Below, one piece after another: positions 59,111-64,000 of a DNA stretch of 64,000 nucleotides (the first letter of the stretch is position 1; each line of letters opens with the position of its first letter). Under the pieces are notes generated by a model. It was not told where the DNA came from. It saw only the letters and a list, made by a program, of their open reading frames with translations, and searched no databases. Source of the DNA: Schistocephalus solidus (lineage: Eukaryota > Platyhelminthes > Cestoda > Diphyllobothriidea > Diphyllobothriidae); NCBI GenBank assembly GCA_017591395.1, contig WEDG01006416.1, positions 1-64,000 on the forward strand, in the 5' to 3' direction. The translations under genes were made by a program, and so were the position numbers.

Positions 59111-59338
59111 TTCATTTTATGAAAATTTATCCCTTGATCGCAAGTTTTTCCCCAAGTACTCCACCGCTGTTAGCTAACCATCGTCTTGCATAGGCACAAG
59201 GATTACAGGTCTCTGGATAACCAAAAATAGTTCAACCGAAACCCTCATGCCCTTTGTTTTTTTTAAACCAGGGTTAACTTACGAGTTCCTGTAAGCGTCT
59301 TGTCATTCTTTTATTAGGACAACTGACAACGAATTCTG

Positions 59339-59395
59339 ATTGGCATAGTCCCACAGGGAAGGTGTTACAAGTCTCTTACGGCGCATTGATTGGTC
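59339..59395 (+). promoter_or_regulatory. Putative CCAAT-type promoter of the transcription-factor exon
   Basis: Two inverted CCAAT boxes, GATTGGCA (59338-59345) and GATTGGTC (59388-59395), lie 60-120 bases upstream of the ATG at 59456. The second is identical over 8 bases to the box upstream of the aerolysin-like gene. No TATA box is seen. Confidence 0.4.
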
Positions 59396-59455
59396 CGTGA
59401 GGAGGGGGCACGTGATAGCGAAATATCCGAAAGGACCATTGTGATTAGACGCATC

Positions 59456-59846
59456 ATGGATACCAGACGAGCCCGTGTAGACAGCAGTCCCAAAGTGTTC
59501 ACCATAGATGCCCTTCTGAGGCAACCTTTTCATGATGTCTCATACGAAAATGAAAGATGTAGGGAAGTTGAAAAACTATGCTACCGCCGGTCGAAGTTTG
59601 TGGACAAATGGAATACCTCAAGAGAGCCAGCACTTGTCAATCCCCCCGGCTCTTATTCCCCCCGAATTAACGGCTCTTTCGAATCATTGAGTTCACCAAA
59701 CTCTCTTGTTAAAAGTGATGCCTTCAGCATGGCCACACCTAACAAAGTTGGCTTTCAGTGCGTGTGCAGAAACCAAAATTCCCACGAGGAGCTAGTAACC
59801 CCTCAGAAAGGAGTTCAAACTGGAATAGATCTCTCATCGACTTGCG
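59456..59846 (+). CDS. Probable first coding exon of a transcription factor with an N-terminal eh1-like motif (partial)
   Basis: 130 codons plus one base, from an ATG in strong Kozak context (A at -3, G at +4) to a near-perfect donor (TGCG|GTAAGTTT, 59847), phase 1. Residues 15-21, FTIDALL, preceded by SSPKV, fit the engrailed-homology-1 consensus (F-x-I-x-x-[LI]-L). This peptide recruits Groucho co-repressors and sits near the N-terminus of many homeodomain and some forkhead and T-box proteins. The rest is basic and Ser/Pro-rich (residues 67-95), as in disordered transcription-factor N-termini. No DNA-binding domain is present in this exon and none is recognised in the remaining 4.1 kb, so it must lie beyond the window if the call is right. 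The shadow frame opens upstream at a TTG; I chose the ATG. The specific family is unknown. Confidence 0.5.
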
Positions 59847-60500
59847 GTAAGTTTGAGTGCTTCTTGCTTCAAGACTGGCCCTTTACTGCCTAAATGCTAA
59901 TTGGAAACTAGATTCTTTGAGGGGGAGATTAGGGATGGTTTAGACTGTAGGGGATTTAAACGAAAATGACGCTGAATTATGTGTCTGGTAACCAAGAGGT
60001 GAATGCCGCCGTAGGTTAATTAAACAGTTTGACATGCGGCGGACTTTACTACTAGTTTACGCAGAAATGGATTGACAGATTTTTTAGTCAATTTAGTCCG
60101 TAAAAAACTTATAAAAAATATTTTCATAAAATGTGAACTCATCTGATTTCTGAAGTTTTCATAGAGAGTTTCAATGCACTTTCGTTAACTCACAAGGAAA
60201 CGTTTAGAATTAATGTAGGCCCAAATATGTTTTGAATGTCCCCAGCAAAGGCCTTGTGTGCGAATGCCTAAATGTAATGCAAAGAGAGTTTTTTTCGTTG
60301 CAAGCGATAAGGACCACTACTGTCACCAAGAGGACGTCATAGTATATTTCTCGTGAACGGCTTACATTGAAGTAAACTTCCACTGTGTCTGCCTCCCTGA
60401 AGTCGCCCCTAGCCATCATATTCCAAAAACAAGACAGCTACCTGATGCGGATACAGTAGCCGATGCGTATGAAGACACTTATATGCGTAAAAATAATTTC
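59847..60500 (+). other. Presumed start of intron, nothing recognised
   Basis: Follows the GTAAGT donor. AT-rich, with no second exon recognised. Confidence 0.4.
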
Positions 60501-60504
60501 TAGG

Positions 60505-60790
60505 CAAAAGGAGAAGCTGCGATCGCTCGAAAAGAAGTTTATTGGCCGGAAGTTTCGGATTCCCGCTCGAACTCATCATCAGAGGCAGTTACAGAAAAAG
60601 AAAATAGAGGCATGAAAGGAGAGAATTTATAGTCCGTAGTGCAAAAGCGGACCTTCTTTCCTACTACCAATATCTCAAGTGTCTCTGATTATGGGTTAGA
60701 GCGACAATCGGAAACGTCAGCCAATGAACTTCATTTCAGTAATCGCATCTTCTCCTTCTCAACTGCTTCCTAGAACTCGTTCTTCGCTTC
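60505..60790. repeat. Foldback element family C with both arms
   Basis: The left arm 60509-60565 (GGAGAAGCTGCGATCGCTCG, AAGAAGTTTATTGGCCGGAA) pairs with the right arm 60701-60760 (CAATCGGAAACGTCAGCC, AATGAACTTCATTTCAGTAA, TCGCATCTTCTCC). The outer end CTGCTTCCTAGAACTCG matches the long copy at 39.8 kb. The interior is about 140 bases. Confidence 0.8.
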
Positions 60791-60794
60791 GATC

Positions 60795-61850
60795 AGCAAT
60801 ATCTGCCAGACTCCAACTCCAACTGGAAGGCATTTATTGATGGATCTCGCAGCGCACTTGCATGAGAGTTATGATAAGAGTCACACCAAGCAGAACTTGT
60901 TTTAAAATTATCCTCGATTCTAAGTAGAACCTATTTAACCCATAATATGTCGGTATAGTAAGTCACGAAGGTTGGTGAGTAATGAGACTCTGGCAGCAAT
61001 TGTAGTTGTTTTTTTACGGAGAAAACAAGACGCTCAATCCGAAATAAGAGAATTGACATCCAAAAACGTATGAAATGTTCCATCAGATAACAAAAAAGGC
61101 TGTTTACACAGCACCCCAAAGCCTTTTAAATCCTCAGAGATTTGGTCGACAACAGCATTTAAATACAATCCACTTCTCCTCCCTTTGACAAATTGTATGA
61201 ATAGAACGCATTTAAATCCGTCCCCAATGATACTTCTTATTTACGCAAACAACAAGTAAACTTTCGAATTTTAAGTCCGTATGAAACGATGTCAGGTACT
61301 GTGCGGTACTATGCGGTAAGACACTCAGCTTGATGAAGGACTCTGTACTTCGACTCATTATAGCCCTGTCAGTTTCCTGTTTCTAGTATTTGAAATGACT
61401 TACTATATTTAAAATATACTAAGCTATTGCATTGCGTCGAAAATAGGATCGCTTCGTTTATTGCATCATTCCGTCTAGGATTAAATCCCGTGTGAGTAAT
61501 GAAATGTTAAACCCTTAAAACATTCTAGTCCTTTTCTACTGATTTCTATGCCTTGTCTATCATGCGCGGCGTGGAAAAAATGTGTGCTAGGTCCACACAA
61601 TTTGAAATGGGATGATGATAATAAACTCGGGTTCAAAGATGGGTGAGGGTTCTCATGAAAAAAAGAGGAGCGGCTCAACAAACCGAATAACCCTTACAGA
61701 GTTCAGCCCACCCTACGACTACGTAATGACGCATAACACACGCAGCTGTTAAGCCCACTGAACATCCACGAAAAGCCGGGACAGCGAAAGAGGAAAAAAT
61801 CGATCGTTCACAAGTCGAATGGCTTGGCACGCTAATTGTAATTTTGGGCG
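60795..61850. other. Presumed intron or intergenic, nothing recognised
   Basis: No exon, domain or repeat recognised. Confidence 0.4.
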
Positions 61851-61854
61851 TTTG

Positions 61855-62215
61855 AGATGGCTCCCTTAACGGGTCGCGTGGTAGATGCGCTGGACCAACA
61901 CGGAGACTAAATCAGGGCCCGGCAAGCGTTATTCGGGTTGTGCTCCCATATCAAATGCTGGAAATGGGAGGTGGGCGTGATGGCACGCGTAGATGCAGAC
62001 GCACGCCACGCCAGCCACCGGCACCCGATACCTCCCGCGGTCTTTTTAACTTAGTCAAGACACCAGGCAAAAAAGGGTAAGGGAAGAGAGTGCACGGTAG
62101 ATGCAGTGTAAGTCTGCTATCCGTTAACTCTAATCAACGCGCAAGTCACCGTTCCTACACCACCATGCTGTGGAGCACACAGTGGACCACATCGGAATCG
62201 ACGGTCGAACCTATA
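61855..62215 (+). repeat. Dispersed repeat family G, near full-length
   Basis: GATGCGCTGGACCAACACGG, AATCAGGGCCCGGCAAGCG, GTGCACGGTAGATGCAGTG, CGCGCAAGTCACCGTTCC and GTGGACCACATCGGAATCGA. Same block order as at 29.3 kb. Confidence 0.75.
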
Positions 62216-62228
62216 CGCGAATAATGAA

Positions 62229-62300
62229 CTGACGAAGCTTAAAGAGGCGAAGACGTGAGTTCCAAGAAGTAGTCGCAAATAAGGAGACACGACCACTGGA
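62229..62300. repeat. Foldback element family C end fragment
   Basis: AAGAGGCGAAGACGTGAGTT, CCAAGAAGTAGTCG and GACCACTGGAACTG match the outer arm only. Confidence 0.6.
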
Positions 62301-62383
62301 ACTGTGTTGATATATCCATCTTTGCGAACTGACTATGGTCTTCGAACCGTCAGCAATTCTATTGATCTGTTCCGGTGAACCCT

Positions 62384-62681
62384 TCCTCCTCCTCCTCCTC
62401 CTCCTCCCTCCTCCTCCCTCCTCCTCCTCCTCCTCCTCCTCCTCCTCCTCCTCCTCCTCCTCCTCCTCCTCCTCCTCCTCCCTCCTCCTCCTCCTCCTCC
62501 TCCTCCTCCTCCTCCTCCTCCTCCTCCTCCCTCCTCCTCCCTCCTCCTCCTCCTCCTCCTCCTCCTCCTCCTCCTCCCTCCTCCTCCTCCTCCTCCTCCT
62601 CCTCCCTCCTCCTCCTCCTCCTCCTCCCTCCTCCTCCTCCTCCTCCCTCCTCCTCCTCCTCCTCCTCCTCCTCCTCCTCCT
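62384..62681 (+). repeat. (CCT)n polypyrimidine tract, second copy
   Basis: About 300 bases of CCT repeats with scattered CCCT register shifts, similar in size and style to 51197-51500. Frames across it are artefacts. Confidence 0.97.
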
Positions 62682-62734
62682 AGGGTTATCGATCCGAATC
62701 TCTCAACCCTGTCAAGCCGATTTGTCTGCTGCCT

Positions 62735-62960
62735 CACATGGTGGATTCCATACGTTGCAGTAGGCTGGGCGGGTAACTTGACCCAAGTGTGATTAAACTC
62801 ACGGCTCCCGGTGGGGCCTCGCTGCTCAGTTGGCTAGAGCATTGGCAGTACTAAAGCCTTCCCCTTGCTGGCGTGGGCTCAAATCCCACCGAGGCCACCG
62901 AGTTTTTCAAAAATGGGTCAAACGAATTATTCAAATCTGCCAAAATCCCCTACTAATTTA
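62735..62960 (+). mobile_element. SINE family B copy with the best tRNA-like module
   Basis: The module 62815-62896 (82 nt) has a perfect 7-bp acceptor stem (GGCCTCG / CGAGGCC) and a perfect 5-bp T stem (GTGGG / CCCAC). The D arm is GCTC..GAGC and the variable region is long, as in class II tRNAs. The A box is degraded (TGCTCAGTTGG). The SINE body (CACCGAGTTTTTCAAAAATG, AATTATTCAAATCTGCC) follows, so this is a SINE head, not a tRNA gene. Confidence 0.8.
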
Positions 62961-62989
62961 CGATTTGGATGTATGCTGGAGGCAACTGT

Positions 62990-63200
62990 CTGTGATAACA
63001 GAAACCTAATGGTAGGATTGCTTATATGGCCCACACGACAGGACCCAGGAAGAGGGACCACCACGATTGGGGTTAGTGTCAGGGTGAAGAAATTGGAATA
63101 TTTACCCTTTGTGGAATTCAGCATAAGGTCACCTGTATTACGTGGGAGTCATTCCGATTCTCGTGTCCTGCCCGGGTGTGGGCATATAAGCTATTCTGAC
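62990..63200. repeat. Foldback element family D, short copy
   Basis: GGATTGCTTATATGGCCCAC, a reduced core GGGGTTAGTGTCAGGG, then GGAATATTTACCCTTTGTGG, AATTCAGCATAAGGTCACC and a GTGTCCTGCCCGGG end. Confidence 0.7.
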
Positions 63201-63469
63201 CCACCGGAAAATTCAGTTTTTATGAGTATTGATATATTACACACCTTAGTCATCTGGAGCAGCTTCCACAGCGGACGTCTACTAATGACATAATCTGACA
63301 TACAGACTACTACCAGACAAATGAACCTATCAAGTTAGGAAGGGCTCATTAGCCACTGAATTAAACTGAAAAAGAGTTGTTTTTTTCTGGTTATTACCTC
63401 ATTTACATGATTGCTCTGGTGGGGATCGATTATGCGGCCCCTAGTAGGAGAAGAAAAGTTTCATTTTTA
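63201..63469. other. Spacer between two family D elements, nothing recognised
   Basis: No gene or repeat recognised. Confidence 0.35.
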
Positions 63470-63695
63470 CAGGTTACTCGGTGTCAAATTCTAGGGTTTC
63501 ATGTAAAGGTAAAGTTCAGGTTGAAGTGACGGGTAGGGTTAAAAGTGGGGTTTTGGTTCGGGTCAGTTCTAGGGCAAGGGCATTGGGATATTTTCCCTTT
63601 CCGGAATTTACCCAAGGTCACCTTAATTACGCGTGGGTAAACCTAATGGCCGAACGGGCCTTATGGTTTGTAGTTTTCCCTAAGGCGGTTGAGAA
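63470..63695. repeat. Foldback element family D copy
   Basis: TCAAATTCTAGGGTTTCATG, the core GTGACGGGTAGGGTTAAAAG, GGGATATTTTCCCTTTCCGG, then AATTTACCCAAGGTCACC and the AACGGGCCTTATGG end. Confidence 0.65.
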
Positions 63696-63699
63696 CGAT

Positions 63700-64000
63700 C
63701 AAATTACTGGAGCTTAGGTTTCGGTCTATTCATTTCTTTTTAATAGTTAAGATGTCAACAACTTTTGACACATTTTTACACTTTGCAGTATATAATGTAC
63801 CTATCGCGCTTCAGTGGCAATTGCGTATGAAAAATGAGGCAGCCTTTAGCTCGACCATTCCTATATGCATTTGTGGACAGTCACATGAATTTCCTCTTTT
63901 ATATTGGGCACAAAATAAGTCTGCCCCAGATAGTTTTGAAAATGTGCTAGCCACATATTTGTTTTCACCTTGCTACAACTCTTACAACCTGACAAATGAA
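63700..64000. other. Right edge, nothing recognised
   Basis: AT-rich. No exon or repeat recognised before the window ends. Confidence 0.4.

Noticed and set aside
59390..59455. Upstream extension of the transcription-factor frame
   Set aside because: The extension needs a TTG start and overlaps the CCAAT box. The ATG at 59456 has a strong context.
62333..62763. Long Ser/Leu/Pro or Gly/Glu/Arg frames
   Set aside because: Translation of the CCT microsatellite in different registers; no real protein.
62815..62896. Functional tRNA gene
   Set aside because: Although stems are good, the same module with SINE body recurs at 20.3, 28.2 and 54.2 kb and the anticodon stem is imperfect, so it is a SINE head.

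Overview
The window is gene-poor, repeat-rich eukaryotic DNA from an animal. I see no bacterial signals such as operons, ribosome binding sites or CRISPR. The repeat content is several tRNA-derived SINE families, decayed LINE and Penelope-like reverse transcriptase, a dead mariner, many small foldback elements and long microsatellites. With the large introns, this suggests a parasitic flatworm, and I favour a diphyllobothriidean tapeworm (Spirometra / Dibothriocephalus / Schistocephalus type). The species-level guess is inference; no marker gene in the window fixes it.

Two protein-coding loci can be supported. (1) A three-exon plus-strand gene at about 12.0-24.9 kb encodes a predicted 275-residue protein of the aerolysin / ETX-MTX2 beta-pore-forming superfamily. 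All intron phases are 0, and the introns are about 9.2 and 2.9 kb. A compact promoter with CCAAT, inverted CCAAT and a CRE-like site lies just upstream of its ATG. The exons read as intact, without signal peptide or lectin domain. (2) A 5' coding exon at 59.46-59.85 kb ends in a strong GTAAGT donor and carries an engrailed-homology-1-like (Groucho-binding) motif. It is probably the first exon of a homeobox or similar transcription-factor gene that runs off the right edge.

Layout: 1-3.2 kb holds two decayed CR1/jockey-like LINE fragments on the minus strand. 3.2-11.9 kb is mostly unrecognised AT-rich DNA with SINEs. 12-25 kb is the pore-former locus, its introns filled with SINEs, an AT-expanded tandem repeat and a GA microsatellite. 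25-50 kb is a mosaic of SINEs, foldback elements with a telomere-like core, a dead mariner (33.1-33.6 kb) and microsatellites. 50.2-51.8 kb is a Penelope-like fragment framed by inverted 180-bp repeats. 53-59 kb has nested foldback elements. 59.4-64 kb is the transcription-factor exon followed by more repeats.

Most other long reading frames start at non-ATG codons, overlap repeats, or are no longer than chance predicts for this much sequence. I have not called them genes. All family assignments are by eye; no search was run.
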